This document shows, in pieces, positions 32,871 to 42,407 of a stretch of 64,000 bases of DNA. Under the pieces are notes generated by a model. That model did not search any database. It was not told the origin of the DNA and worked only from the letters and a program-made list of their open reading frames with translations. A program made the translations under genes and the position numbers. Source of the DNA: DYFT01 sp041695085 (GTDB taxonomy: Bacteria > Bacteroidota > Ignavibacteria > UBA10030); the NCBI GenBank assembly GCA_041695085.1, contig JBGFRO010000006.1, forward strand, positions 62,001-126,000. Reading direction: 5' to 3'. The stretch's first letter is position 1. Each line of letters opens with the position of its first letter.

Positions 32871-33713
32871 TTGGCTCTCGAAAAGGCAACAGGTCACGAC
32901 AAAAAACTCCAGGATCGGCTGATGGAGTCGGGTGAGATCCCGAAGCACATCGCCATTATTATGGATGGGAATGGGCGATGGGCACAGCGGCGAGGACTGC
33001 CGAGAATTGCAGGCCATCATGAAGGGGTTAATTCCGTTCGCGATATCGTTGAAGCGTGCGGTCAGCTCGGTGTCAAGTACCTTACGCTGTATGCATTCTC
33101 GACCGAAAACTGGAAGCGCCCGGAGGATGAAGTTTCATTGTTGATGCGCCTCCTTTTGAAAGCGCTGCGGGATGAAAAGGACCGGCTTCACCAAAATGAA
33201 GTGCAGTTGAAGGCGATTGGTGAGATTCACAAGCTACCGCAGGATGTGCAGGATGAGTTGTTGGACGGAATTGAAGTTATGAAGCGCAACACCGGCCTGA
33301 CACTTATTCTTGCGCTGAGCTATAGTGGTCGTTGGGATATTGTGCACGCCGTTCGGAAGATCGTGGAGGATGTCCGCTCAGGCCTGCTGAAGGCTGAGGA
33401 CATTTCCGAGGCTGTCGTTGCGAGTTATCTCTCCACACGAGAGTTCTCTGATCCCGATTTGATGATCCGGACGAGCGGGGAGATGCGCATTAGCAACTTC
33501 CTCCTCTGGCAGATTGCCTATAGCGAGCTTTATATATCGGATCAGTTCTGGCCGGCTTTCCGTCGAAAAGACCTCTATGGTGTAATCGGTGAGTATCAAC
33601 GGCGCGAGAGACGCTTCGGGATGGTGAGCGATCAAGTCAAGAAGCAAGAAGGAACGCGCGTGTTTCCGTTGAGTGGGATGGAAAGGTTCCTAAAAAGTGT
33701 CTCGAAGCTCTAA
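32871..33713 (+). CDS. uppS: Undecaprenyl diphosphate synthase (cis-prenyltransferase), 280 aa from a TTG start
   Basis: It makes the C55 carrier lipid for wall and lipid-linked glycans. IIMDGNGRWAQRRGLPRIAGHHEG holds the catalytic Asp; YAFSTENWKRP and the C-terminal DPDLMIRTSGEMRISNFLLWQIAYSELY complete the family motifs. I choose the TTG at 32871: GGGGAGGAG lies 6 nt upstream, and the longer in-frame start at 32799 falls within a promoter -35. The last 17 bp overlap the bamA start. It heads the operon of outer-membrane biogenesis genes. Confidence 0.92.
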   Translation: MALEKATGHDKKLQDRLMESGEIPKHIAIIMDGNGRWAQRRGLPRIAGHHEGVNSVRDIVEACGQLGVKYLTLYAFSTENWKRPEDEVSLLMRLLLKALRDEKDRLHQNEVQLKAIGEIHKLPQDVQDELLDGIEVMKRNTGLTLILALSYSGRWDIVHAVRKIVEDVRSGLLKAEDISEAVVASYLSTREFSDPDLMIRTSGEMRISNFLLWQIAYSELYISDQFWPAFRRKDLYGVIGEYQRRERRFGMVSDQVKKQEGTRVFPLSGMERFLKSVSKL

Positions 33714-36057
33714 ACTTCTCTTCTTCTTCATTTCATTCATTTGCTCGGCGCTCCTTGCCCAAGAGCGGCCGGAGGTCTTTAAGATCCTCGGCATTTCGGT
33801 CGAAGGGCATTCCTCGGCTGAACCATCCGCAATTATCGCCAACACCGGATTAAAGGTCGGAGACGAACTGATCGTCCCCGGCGACCAGACCCGTACCGCG
33901 ATCGAGCGTCTCTACAACCTTCGACTCTTCGACGATGTGCAGATCTTCATTGAAAACCGGACGGCAGAGGGCGTTTATCTGCTGATCCGAGTGAAGGAAA
34001 ATCCGCGTCTGGAGCGCATAGAGATCAAGGGGAATGACGAGTTGAGCGAAAGCGACATTCTCAAGCAGATCAATCTGGTAAAGGGCCAGATCGTCACGAA
34101 GCAAGATCTCTCCTCGATTGTTCGCTCGCTCAAACGGAAGTACGACGAGGATGGATACTTGAACGCGGAGGTGAGGCCGTCGCTTATTCCCTTAGACTCG
34201 ACCGAGCGGCGAGTCATTCTCTCAGTCGAAATCAATGAAGGTCCAAAAGTCAAAGTAGATCGTATCCGCTTTTTCGGCAACAAGCAATTCGACGATGGCG
34301 ATTTGAAGGGGGAGATGAAAGAAACAAGCGAACGGACATGGTGGAAATTCTGGTCGAGCGCAAAATTTGACAAGAAGAAATACCAAGAAGACAAGCAGCT
34401 CATTCTCAATTTCTACCGCAAGAACGGATTCCGGGATGCGGAGATCCTTTCCGATTCACTTCATTACGATGAGACTAAACGCTATTTGACGATCGATATC
34501 TATGTGTACGAAGGACCGCAATATCGCGTGCGGAACATCGTGTGGGTAGGGAATACGGTCTATCCGTCGGAAGTGCTCACGGCACGACTCGGGTTCCAGA
34601 AGGGAGATATCTTCGATCGAGAGAAGTTCGAGAAGAATCTTTACCGTAGCGAGGACGAGACGGATGTAAGCTCCCTCTATCTGGACAACGGCTACCTGAC
34701 GTTCCAGGTCGAGCCGGAAGAGGTAAAGGTTGCCGGTGATAGTCTTGATCTGATTCTGCATGTGCGCGAGCGGAATCAATTCCGCATTGGACGCGTCCTC
34801 ATCACCGGTAACCAGAAGACGTATGAGAAGGTCATCCGTCGCGAATTATTCACGCGACCGGGTGACTTCTTCAGCCGCGCAGCCATCATCCGAAGCGTAC
34901 GGCAATTAGCCCAGCTTAATTATTTTGATCCGGAAAAAATAAAGCCCGACTATCGGATCGTCGACGACAAGACCGTCGAACTTGAGTATTCCGTCAAGGA
35001 GAAATCGAGCGACACGTTCAATATGTCGGTTGGATATAGCGGAGCGTTCGGATTCAACGGTGCGTTGGGGGTGAGCTTCAACAACTTTTCGATCACCGAA
35101 CCGCTGAAAGGTGGAGCGGGTCAGGTGATGACATTTGACTGGCAATTCGGCGAAGGGAACCGATTTCGTACCTTTACGATTGGATTTCAGGAACCGTGGA
35201 TGTTCGATACGCCAACGTTGTTCGGCGTCAACGTGTTTGACACCCGACAGATTTTCTACTACGATCTGCGGCTCACCGGTGCCTCATTGCGGGTGGGACG
35301 TCGTTTCAAATGGCCCGATTTCTATTTCCGCGGCGACTGGACCGTCCGCTACCAACGAAACGATGTGAAGTACGGTGGTGATTACTACGAGCCTGGCATC
35401 ACTTCTCAAGTAGGCATTTCGCAAGTCATCTCGCGCAATAGCACGGACAGTCCAATCTTCCCGACGCGTGGCTCCAATTTTGCACTCGTGACAGAGATTT
35501 CCGGTGGACCATTACTTCCGGGCAATGTCAACTTTCATAAACATACCTTTTCGGCTGAATGGTACGTGCCGCTTTTCGGCAGCAGCAGGATAGCATTTAC
35601 AACCTCAAGTACAATTGGCTTGATCTATGGATTTGAGAAGAATCCGAAGATTCCCCCGCAGGAGTTGTTTTTTATGGGAGGGACCGGATTAGGACAATTC
35701 TCAACGACGCCCCTCCGAGGGTATGATGATCGAAGCATCGGTCCGCGCTTCCGCCGTGATGGTCTCACCATCGGCGGTCAGGCGATGATGAAGCATTCCG
35801 CCGAATTGCGATTTGCGCTTGCTATCAATCCCATCCCGATCTACACGCTTCTGTTTGCTGAGGCAGGCAACGTGTGGCTCGAACCGAAAGTGCAAGACCC
35901 GTTGGATCTCAAACGCTCCGCCGGTGTCGGTGTGCGGTTGCTCATTAATCCAATCGGGCTCATCGGTTTCGATTATGGATATGGCTTCGATGCTCCCTCT
36001 CCCGGAGGCGCGCCATCCGGCTGGAAATTCCACTTCCAATTCGGTCGAGGATTTTGA
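33697..36057 (+). CDS. bamA: BamA, outer-membrane protein assembly factor, 786 aa
   Basis: The Omp85 protein folds beta-barrel proteins into the outer membrane. A signal peptide (about 1-21, ending LLAQ) is followed by POTRA repeats (about 28-430, several VKENPRLERIEIKGN-type motifs) and a barrel from about 440 to a C-terminal Phe. The barrel contains PLRGYDDRSIGPR (the VRGF-type loop-6 motif region). The start codon is GTG at 33697, overlapping the uppS end by 17 bp. Two Skp genes follow, as expected for an outer-membrane biogenesis operon. Confidence 0.95.
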   Translation: MSRSSKLLFFFISFICSALLAQERPEVFKILGISVEGHSSAEPSAIIANTGLKVGDELIVPGDQTRTAIERLYNLRLFDDVQIFIENRTAEGVYLLIRVKENPRLERIEIKGNDELSESDILKQINLVKGQIVTKQDLSSIVRSLKRKYDEDGYLNAEVRPSLIPLDSTERRVILSVEINEGPKVKVDRIRFFGNKQFDDGDLKGEMKETSERTWWKFWSSAKFDKKKYQEDKQLILNFYRKNGFRDAEILSDSLHYDETKRYLTIDIYVYEGPQYRVRNIVWVGNTVYPSEVLTARLGFQKGDIFDREKFEKNLYRSEDETDVSSLYLDNGYLTFQVEPEEVKVAGDSLDLILHVRERNQFRIGRVLITGNQKTYEKVIRRELFTRPGDFFSRAAIIRSVRQLAQLNYFDPEKIKPDYRIVDDKTVELEYSVKEKSSDTFNMSVGYSGAFGFNGALGVSFNNFSITEPLKGGAGQVMTFDWQFGEGNRFRTFTIGFQEPWMFDTPTLFGVNVFDTRQIFYYDLRLTGASLRVGRRFKWPDFYFRGDWTVRYQRNDVKYGGDYYEPGITSQVGISQVISRNSTDSPIFPTRGSNFALVTEISGGPLLPGNVNFHKHTFSAEWYVPLFGSSRIAFTTSSTIGLIYGFEKNPKIPPQELFFMGGTGLGQFSTTPLRGYDDRSIGPRFRRDGLTIGGQAMMKHSAELRFALAINPIPIYTLLFAEAGNVWLEPKVQDPLDLKRSAGVGVRLLINPIGLIGFDYGYGFDAPSPGGAPSGWKFHFQFGRGF

Positions 36058-36143
36058 GCCTATCCTTGAGAATGTTTCACTACCCGTCAAAAGTCAACAG
36101 ACACCCCAACCCCAACTTTACTTACTTACATAACGAGGTTACC

Positions 36144-36692
36144 GTGCACAAATATTTCGTTTCCTTCTTTCTTCTCACCGCTTTGTGTGTTGGTGCCGCT
36201 GCTGCCCAGGCGACGCGTGTCGCCTTTGTCGACTCCGAGATCATTCTCCGCGATCTGCCCGAGGCGCAACAGGCATCAAAGGAGCTTGAACAGATGGTGA
36301 AGCCGTGGCAGGATGAGTTTGAGAAGATGAGTCTGGATCTCCAGAAGCAGGTGGAAGATTATCAGAAGCAGCGAACATTGATGCCGCAAGATCGAAGGGA
36401 GGCGGAGGAACAGCGACTAGGTCAATTGCAGCAAAAGGCGCGCGAGTTTTACGCGCAGAAACTGGACCCGCGCACCGGCGAAGCAGCGGCCGAGCGCGAA
36501 AAGAAGCTCGCACCAATCCGCGAAAAAATCCTGAAGACCATCGAAACAGTGGCAAAAGAAGAAGGATTCAGTTTTGTGTTTGACAAGGTCAATGTTCTCT
36601 ACGGCGATGCGAAGGTCGATCTCACCTACAAAGTGCTTGATCGCCTGAAGCGAGGGGCTCCCACAACTCCTGCTCGTGGTCGAAATCAGTAA
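36144..36692 (+). CDS. Skp/OmpH periplasmic chaperone, first copy, 182 aa
   Basis: A signal peptide (VHKYFVSFFLLTALCVGAAAAQ, start GTG) is followed by TRVAFVDSEIILRDLPEAQ, a beta motif shared by Skp proteins, and a long charged coiled coil (about 55-130, QQASKELEQM...QKQ). The C-terminal VDLTYKVLDRLKRG completes the body. Skp trimers hold unfolded outer-membrane proteins. GTG at 36144 is chosen because an upstream in-frame ATG (36054) lies inside bamA and leads to a non-signal sequence. Not identical to the second copy. Confidence 0.85.
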   Translation: MHKYFVSFFLLTALCVGAAAAQATRVAFVDSEIILRDLPEAQQASKELEQMVKPWQDEFEKMSLDLQKQVEDYQKQRTLMPQDRREAEEQRLGQLQQKAREFYAQKLDPRTGEAAAEREKKLAPIREKILKTIETVAKEEGFSFVFDKVNVLYGDAKVDLTYKVLDRLKRGAPTTPARGRNQ

Positions 36693-36760
36693 TTGTCTGG
36701 GTGATGAGAGCCCCTGCTCGTGCTCGAGCTATTCTTCAACGAACAAGTGTGGATGGAATC

Positions 36761-37294
36761 ATGAAACGTATAGCGATGGTTGTGGCCATTCTGGCGTGCA
36801 GTACCCACCTCCCGGCTTTAGGGCAGGTAAAAGTGGGACACGTCAGCACCGATGCCATTATGAAACAGCTGCCGGATGCGCAAGATGCTCAGAAACAGAT
36901 CGACGCGCTCGTGGCGGAGTGGCAGACGGAATTGAATAAGATGCAGCAGGAGTGGCAGCGGAAGTTTGACGAGTATGAAAAACGAAAGCTCATTCTGACC
37001 GACCAGCGACGCGCTGAGACGGAAAAGGAGTTACGTGAGCTCGATCAGAGGATCGTTGAATTCCGTTCCCGGAAGTTCGGTCAGAATGGCGAGCTGTTCG
37101 TCAAACAGGGAGAGCTGATGAAGCCCGTGCAAGACCGAGTTTTCAAAGCGATCCAGGACGTGGCGATCGAGGAAGGGTATGACTATGTGTTTGACAAGAG
37201 TGGCGAGATTCTGTTGATGTATTCGAATCCACAGTACGACCTTACGCCGAAAGTACTTGCGAAGCTGAACGTCGGCGTCGGGACCGCTCGTTAA
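36761..37294 (+). CDS. Skp/OmpH periplasmic chaperone, second copy, 177 aa
   Basis: A signal peptide (MKRIAMVVAILACSTHLPALGQ) precedes VKVGHVSTDAIMKQLPDAQDAQ and a coiled-coil body, as in Skp. The same GYDYVFDKSGEILLMYSNPQYDLTPKVLAKL end motif occurs in related tandem copies. It starts 68 bp after the first copy, and lpxD follows by 13 bp. The divergence of the two copies suggests separate clients or a heteromer, which is inference. Confidence 0.85.
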   Translation: MKRIAMVVAILACSTHLPALGQVKVGHVSTDAIMKQLPDAQDAQKQIDALVAEWQTELNKMQQEWQRKFDEYEKRKLILTDQRRAETEKELRELDQRIVEFRSRKFGQNGELFVKQGELMKPVQDRVFKAIQDVAIEEGYDYVFDKSGEILLMYSNPQYDLTPKVLAKLNVGVGTAR

Positions 37295-37307
37295 CAGAAG
37301 GAACCTC

Positions 37308-38366
37308 ATGACCGTCCACGAAATCGCCAGTATGCTGCAGGGGGAGGTCGTGGGTAATGGCCATGTAGAGATCCTTCGGGTCGCGAAGATCGAGGAGGCA
37401 GAGGCGGGAGACCTTACCTTCCTTGCCAATCCTCAATACGAGAAGTACCTGCGTCAAACGAACGCTTCAGCCGTCCTCGTTTCCCTCGATCTTGACCTAC
37501 AGGCATATCGGGATCATGTTGCGACTTCCTTTATCCGGGTGCGCGATCCCTACCTCGGCTTCCTCCTCGCACTCAAGAAACTGACTCCCACCGTTGACCC
37601 CTTTCCGGTCGGCATTCATCCCTCTGCCATCGTCGCAACTTCCGCACGACTGGGAGCGGACGTCGGCATCGGACCCCTCGTGTCGATTGGGGATGGAGTC
37701 GAGATCGGGGACAACACGAAGATTGCCGCCGGCTGCGTTATTGCCAGGGATGCGCGGATTGGTCGTGACGGTCTGCTGTATCCCAACGTCACGGTCTATC
37801 ACCAGTGTCGGATTGGTGATCGGGTGATTGTTCATTCCGGCACGGTGATCGGGAGTGACGGATTCGGTCAAGCGCCCCGGCCGGACGGGACGTATGAGAA
37901 GATTCCACAGCTCGGAATCGTCGTGGTGGAAGACGACGTCGAGATTGGAGCAAACTGCACGATCGACCGCGCGACGCTGGGCGAGACGCTGATCAAGCGC
38001 GGCGTGAAGCTGGACAATCTCATTCACATTGCGCACAATGTGGTGGTAGGAGAGAACACAGTGATGGCTGCGCAGGTTGGTGTGAGCGGCAGTACGAAGA
38101 TCGGAAAGAACTCGATCATTGCCGGACAGGTCGGCATCGTAGGTCATATTGAAATTGCGGAGAGAAGTGTTATCTTAGGTCAATCCGGCGTCTCAAAATC
38201 GATCACCGAGCCAGGGAAGACATACTTCGGCTATCCGGCGAAGGAACAGCGTAAAGCACAGCGGATCGAAGTGTCGCTGCGCCGGCTTCCTGAAATGATG
38301 CAAGAGCTTGAAGAACTTAAGAAACGCGTGGAGATGTTGACCAGCGAACTTCAAAAGAAAGCATAG
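37308..38366 (+). CDS. lpxD: UDP-3-O-acylglucosamine N-acyltransferase, 352 aa
   Basis: It adds the N-linked acyl chain in lipid A synthesis. An N-terminal uridine-binding domain (1-100) is followed by a left-handed beta-helix of hexapeptide repeats (about 105-310), including the catalytic His in IHIAHNVVVGENTVMAAQVGVSGSTKIG. The C-terminal helix (RLPEMMQELEELKKRVEMLTSEL) is coiled coil. An AAGGA Shine-Dalgarno lies upstream. lpxC-fabZ starts one base after its stop codon. Confidence 0.95.
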   Translation: MTVHEIASMLQGEVVGNGHVEILRVAKIEEAEAGDLTFLANPQYEKYLRQTNASAVLVSLDLDLQAYRDHVATSFIRVRDPYLGFLLALKKLTPTVDPFPVGIHPSAIVATSARLGADVGIGPLVSIGDGVEIGDNTKIAAGCVIARDARIGRDGLLYPNVTVYHQCRIGDRVIVHSGTVIGSDGFGQAPRPDGTYEKIPQLGIVVVEDDVEIGANCTIDRATLGETLIKRGVKLDNLIHIAHNVVVGENTVMAAQVGVSGSTKIGKNSIIAGQVGIVGHIEIAERSVILGQSGVSKSITEPGKTYFGYPAKEQRKAQRIEVSLRRLPEMMQELEELKKRVEMLTSELQKKA

Positions 38367-38367
38367 C

Positions 38368-39822
38368 ATGCTCGTTCAACAACACACCATCAAGCGCGCT
38401 GTGACGATGGCCGGCGTGGGTCTTCATACCGGCGTGCAGACGACTATGACCTTCAAGCCGGCTCCGGAAAACTACGGCATCCGGTTCCGCCGCGTCGATC
38501 TCGGTGGGACGCCGGAAATTCCGGCCGACGTTGATCACGTCATTGATGTCGCTCGCGGCACAACGCTTGGCATCGGCGAGGCACGCGTGCACACCGTCGA
38601 ACATGTGCTGGCGGCCATCGTCGGTATGCAAGTCGATAACATCATCATCGAGCTCGACAACATCGAACCTCCCATCGGAGATGGAAGCGCCAAACCGTTC
38701 GTTGACATGATCGTTGACGCGGGAGTGATGGAGCAGGAAGCTCCAAAGGATTATCTCATTATCGACCAAACGATCCAGTATCAGAACGAAGAAAAAGGGG
38801 TACACATCGTTGCTCTCCCTACCGACGATTTTCGTGTGACCGTGATGATCGACTATAACAACCCGGCGCTGGGGAGCCAACATACCGGTTTGTTTAATCT
38901 CGAAAAGGAGTTTGTATCTGAATTTTCGTCCGCCCGCACGTTCTGCTTTCTTCACGAGGTAGAGGTGCTATACGATCAGGGACTGATCAAAGGAGGCAAC
39001 CTCGACAATGCCATCGTCATTGTCGATCGCGAACTTGCAGACGACGCGTTGAAAACATTGACGAAGAAGCTTGGAATCAGCCAATCGTGCATTCTCGGCA
39101 ATACAGGCGTTCTGAACAACAAGAAGCTCCATTGGAAGAATGAACCTGCTCGTCACAAACTTGTCGATTTGATCGGCGATCTCGCTCTCATTGGAGCGCC
39201 TTTGAAGGCGCATATCCTCGCAGCTCGGCCCGGTCACGCAAGTAATGTCGAGTTTGCACGACGCGTCCGCAAACTGTACCAGCAAAAGAAGATCGTTCGG
39301 AAGTATCAACACGAGCGAAAAGAAGGCATCGTATTCGACAGCAATGCGATCCAACGAATTCTGCCTCACCGATATCCATTTCTTCTTGTCGATAAGATCA
39401 TTGACTTCGAAGTGGATGCGAAAGTCGTTGGAGTCAAGAACGTAACCGTGAACGAGCCTTTTTTCGAGGGGCATTTCCCCGGTCAGGCAATCATGCCCGG
39501 TGTATTGATCGTCGAAGCGATGGCTCAGGCTGGTGGGATCCTGTTGCTGAACGGGCTCGAGAATCCGGGCAATAAGCTGGTGTACTTCATGTCGATCAAT
39601 AATGTCAAATTCCGCAAGCCTGTCGTGCCGGGTGATCAGCTCATCCTCGACATAACGATGGTCAACAAGCGTTCAAAGATCATCCAGATACGCGGGGAAG
39701 CGTATGTGGACGGAAAGCTTGTTGCAGAGGGAGATTTCGCCGCAGCAGTCGTGGATCGTGAAAATGGTCGCACCGAAGTCCCGTCAACCGTAAACTCCCC
39801 ATCCCTTCAGCAAAACTCCTGA
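38368..39822 (+). CDS. LpxC-FabZ fusion: UDP-3-O-acyl-GlcNAc deacetylase and 3-hydroxyacyl-ACP dehydratase, 484 aa
   Basis: Residues 1 to about 310 are LpxC: HTVEHVLAAI (metal His) and HKLVDLIGDLALIG (His and Asp). Residues about 325-470 are FabZ: LPHRYPFLLVDKI and FEGHFPGQAIMPGVLIVEAMAQAGG with catalytic His and Glu. The fusion couples lipid A commitment with fatty-acid elongation and is known in Bacteroidota/Chlorobi genomes. The stop and the lpxA start overlap by one base (TGATG). Confidence 0.97.
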   Translation: MLVQQHTIKRAVTMAGVGLHTGVQTTMTFKPAPENYGIRFRRVDLGGTPEIPADVDHVIDVARGTTLGIGEARVHTVEHVLAAIVGMQVDNIIIELDNIEPPIGDGSAKPFVDMIVDAGVMEQEAPKDYLIIDQTIQYQNEEKGVHIVALPTDDFRVTVMIDYNNPALGSQHTGLFNLEKEFVSEFSSARTFCFLHEVEVLYDQGLIKGGNLDNAIVIVDRELADDALKTLTKKLGISQSCILGNTGVLNNKKLHWKNEPARHKLVDLIGDLALIGAPLKAHILAARPGHASNVEFARRVRKLYQQKKIVRKYQHERKEGIVFDSNAIQRILPHRYPFLLVDKIIDFEVDAKVVGVKNVTVNEPFFEGHFPGQAIMPGVLIVEAMAQAGGILLLNGLENPGNKLVYFMSINNVKFRKPVVPGDQLILDITMVNKRSKIIQIRGEAYVDGKLVAEGDFAAAVVDRENGRTEVPSTVNSPSLQQNS

Positions 39823-40610
39823 TGCCCACCCAGATTGACCCTCGCGCTGTCGTCAGTCCGAAAGCTGCAATTGGTGAGGACGTGCGTATCGGTCCCTTTG
39901 TTGTCGTCGAGGATGATGTGGTGATCGGCGACCGGACCTGGATCGGTCCATCTGCCGTTGTCTACACCGGCAGCCGAATTGGATGCGATTGTAAGATCCA
40001 TCAGAGCGCGTCGATCGGGAACGCCCCGCAAGACCTCAAATACAAAGGGGAGCCGACGTTGCTCGAAGTGGGGGACAACGTGACCGTGCGCGAATATGTG
40101 ACGTTGAATCGCGGCACGACCGTGACTGGCAAAACGACAATTGGAAGCAATTGTCTGTTCATGGCGTACGCGCATGTTGCTCACGACTGTTCCGTCGGCA
40201 GCAACGTCATTCTTGCCAACTGTGTGGCACTTGGTGGGCACGTGAAGTTAGGGAATTGGGTCATCGTCGGCGGACTGACACCGATCCATCAGTTTTGCCT
40301 CGTTGGTGACCATGCGATGATCGGCGGAGGATTCCGTGTTGTAAAAGATGTACCGCCGTACGTCCTCGCCGGACAAGAGCCCCTCGCTTTCGAAGGTCTG
40401 AACCTGCTTGGTCTTCGGCGGAGGAATTTTTCGTCGAAGACGATCGACGTGCTTGATCACACCTTCCGTCTTCTCTATCGGTCCAATCTCAACGTTTCCC
40501 AAGCGGTCGTGCGTATTCGAGAAGAGGTTGAGCTGATTCCCGAGGTGCAAAATGTGCTCGACTTCATCACCAGAAGTAAACGCGGAATCATCTCCGCACG
40601 AACGCGCTGA
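39822..40610 (+). CDS. lpxA: Acyl-ACP:UDP-N-acetylglucosamine O-acyltransferase, 262 aa
   Basis: It performs the first lipid A step. A left-handed beta-helix (about 2-190) of hexapeptide repeats contains the conserved LFMAYAHVAHDCSVGSNVILAN with catalytic His, and GGGFRVVKDVPPYVLAGQ. A C-terminal helical domain follows. TGATG overlap with lpxC-fabZ suggests coupled translation. Length is normal. Confidence 0.97.
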   Translation: MPTQIDPRAVVSPKAAIGEDVRIGPFVVVEDDVVIGDRTWIGPSAVVYTGSRIGCDCKIHQSASIGNAPQDLKYKGEPTLLEVGDNVTVREYVTLNRGTTVTGKTTIGSNCLFMAYAHVAHDCSVGSNVILANCVALGGHVKLGNWVIVGGLTPIHQFCLVGDHAMIGGGFRVVKDVPPYVLAGQEPLAFEGLNLLGLRRRNFSSKTIDVLDHTFRLLYRSNLNVSQAVVRIREEVELIPEVQNVLDFITRSKRGIISARTR

Positions 40611-40622
40611 CTTGAATCGCCC

Positions 40623-41378
40623 ATGATCTGGTATTTAGAAGAAAGTGGTCTCTCGAACGGCCAGTATAACATGGCCTATGACGAGCGCTTGGCACGTACG
40701 CTCCCCGCCGAGCGCGGTGTCGTCCGGCTGTACGGATGGTCGCCCTACGCCGTATCGCTTGGATGGAATCAACGCGAGGAAGATGTGGTGCGCGAACGTT
40801 GCACTTCCGCCGGCATTGACGTTGTGCGCCGTCCGACCGGTGGGCGAGCAATCCTGCATGCCCAGGAACTCACCTATTGCGTCGCAATGCCTGCATCACG
40901 CCTGAACGTGCTTTCGACCTACAATGCAATCAGCCGCGCCCTTGTAGCGGGCCTGCGACTGCTTGGAGTCCAGGCGGAACTTGAAAAAACGCAACCTCAT
41001 TTTCCCTCGCTCTATCGATCTCCTGCCTCTCTGGCTTGTTTTACCAGCTCAGGTCGCTACGAGGTGCACGTCCGCAGTCGGAAGTTGGTCGGCAGTGCCC
41101 AACGCCGACTGATGAATTCCACAGGTCAAGAGACGGTGCTGCAGCACGGCTCCATCCTGATTGGACCCGAGCATAAACGGATTATCGATTTCCTGCGCGT
41201 GAAGGATGATTCGGAACGATCGCACCTCAGCGATGAACTCAAGAGGCGAACAACGGAGCTTTCAACGGAGCTGGGCAGGACCCCGGAATTCGGGGAGGTT
41301 GTCGAGTGTCTTCGTCGAGGATTTGAAGAAACCTGGGGGATTCACTTTGTTCAACCGGCAGACATCTTTGGAGTGTAG
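40623..41378 (+). CDS. Octanoyl transferase LipM-like (BPL/LPL family), 251 aa
   Basis: It belongs to the biotin/lipoate protein ligase fold, with GRAILH in VVRRPTGGRAILHAQELTYCVA as the substrate-binding segment. LACF at about 137-140 puts a Cys where LipM has its catalytic one, followed by YEVHVRSRKLVGSAQRR and VLQHGSILIG. LipM transfers octanoate from ACP to a lipoyl domain. A lipoate ligase is the main alternative. It starts 12 bp after lpxA, so read-through is likely. Confidence 0.8.
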   Translation: MIWYLEESGLSNGQYNMAYDERLARTLPAERGVVRLYGWSPYAVSLGWNQREEDVVRERCTSAGIDVVRRPTGGRAILHAQELTYCVAMPASRLNVLSTYNAISRALVAGLRLLGVQAELEKTQPHFPSLYRSPASLACFTSSGRYEVHVRSRKLVGSAQRRLMNSTGQETVLQHGSILIGPEHKRIIDFLRVKDDSERSHLSDELKRRTTELSTELGRTPEFGEVVECLRRGFEETWGIHFVQPADIFGV

Positions 41379-41437
41379 CCACGTTGCTCGAGAGAAATTC
41401 CCTCCCCTGTCATCAGAAAAACTGAACGCGCAAAGCC

Positions 41438-42262
41438 ATGAAGAATTTGGCAAGCGGATCCGGACCGAAGCGAGTGACGACGAAAACCATTGCCGCGATG
41501 AAGCAGGAGAGGCAAAAGATCGCTTGCCTCACCGCTTACGATTTTCTGACGGCACGATTCCTTGACCAGGCGGGAATCGATCTGATCCTTGTGGGGGACT
41601 CCTTAGGGATGGTGTTCCAAGGGCACGAAACGACGATTCCTGTGACGCTCGATGAAATGATCTATCATTCCAAAGCCGTTGTGCGGGGTGTTGAGCGTGC
41701 GATGGTGGTGGTCGATATGCCGTTTATGAGTTATCAGGCAAATGTCGAAGAGGGATTCCGGCACGCGGGTCAAGTGATGAAAGAGACCGGCGCAGGTGGG
41801 GTGAAATTCGAGGGGGGCGAGCGCATAGCCGATCTCGTGTACAAGACAACGCAGGCAGGAATTCCAGTGATGGGGCACATCGGTCTTACGCCGCAATCGA
41901 TCCATCACTTCGGGGGATACAAACCGCGCGGCACGTCGCCTGACGAGGCAAAAGCAATTCTCAAAGATGCAAAGGCGTTGGAGGAAGCCGGTGCGTTCTG
42001 CGTGGTATTGGAAAAAATCCCGGCCCGACTTGCGGCCAAGATTACGAAAACACTCACCATTCCCACAATTGGCATTGGTGCAGGCGCGGGATGTGATGGA
42101 CAGGTCTTGGTGGTGTCCGACATGCTCGGCTTGTATGAAGACTTCCAACCCCGGTTCGTGCGCCGCTATGCCCGGCTTGCCGATCTCATTCGCGAAGCCG
42201 TCGGTCGTTATGTGAAAGATGTGAAGGAGATGAAGTTCCCGTCCCGAGAGGAGAGTTACTGA
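41438..42262 (+). CDS. panB: 3-methyl-2-oxobutanoate hydroxymethyltransferase, 274 aa
   Basis: First step toward pantothenate and CoA. The TIM-barrel contains VGDSLGMVFQGHETTIPVTLDEM (metal-binding Asp), VDMPFMSYQ, GGVKFEGG and GHIGLTPQS, and PTIGIGAGAGCDGQVLV with the conserved Gly-rich loop. The length is normal. It starts 59 bp after lipM. A later in-frame ATG gives a shorter form of about 253 residues, but the region before it is still family-like. Confidence 0.95.
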   Translation: MKNLASGSGPKRVTTKTIAAMKQERQKIACLTAYDFLTARFLDQAGIDLILVGDSLGMVFQGHETTIPVTLDEMIYHSKAVVRGVERAMVVVDMPFMSYQANVEEGFRHAGQVMKETGAGGVKFEGGERIADLVYKTTQAGIPVMGHIGLTPQSIHHFGGYKPRGTSPDEAKAILKDAKALEEAGAFCVVLEKIPARLAAKITKTLTIPTIGIGAGAGCDGQVLVVSDMLGLYEDFQPRFVRRYARLADLIREAVGRYVKDVKEMKFPSREESY

Positions 42263-42407
42263 CGACCGTTCCGTTTGGCTCCACCCGCGTCTCTCAATCT
42301 CACACGTCGCAACTCACCCAACGCTCCAACGCGAAGATGTTGTCTCTTCAGCGTGAAGTATTTGCCCGCGTTGTAGGAGAAGAGTTTTTTCAATATCTTG
42401 CCCGCCG

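Noticed and set aside
32799..32871. Extended UppS start at 32799
   Set aside because: It coincides with a promoter -35, and a better Shine-Dalgarno lies before 32871.
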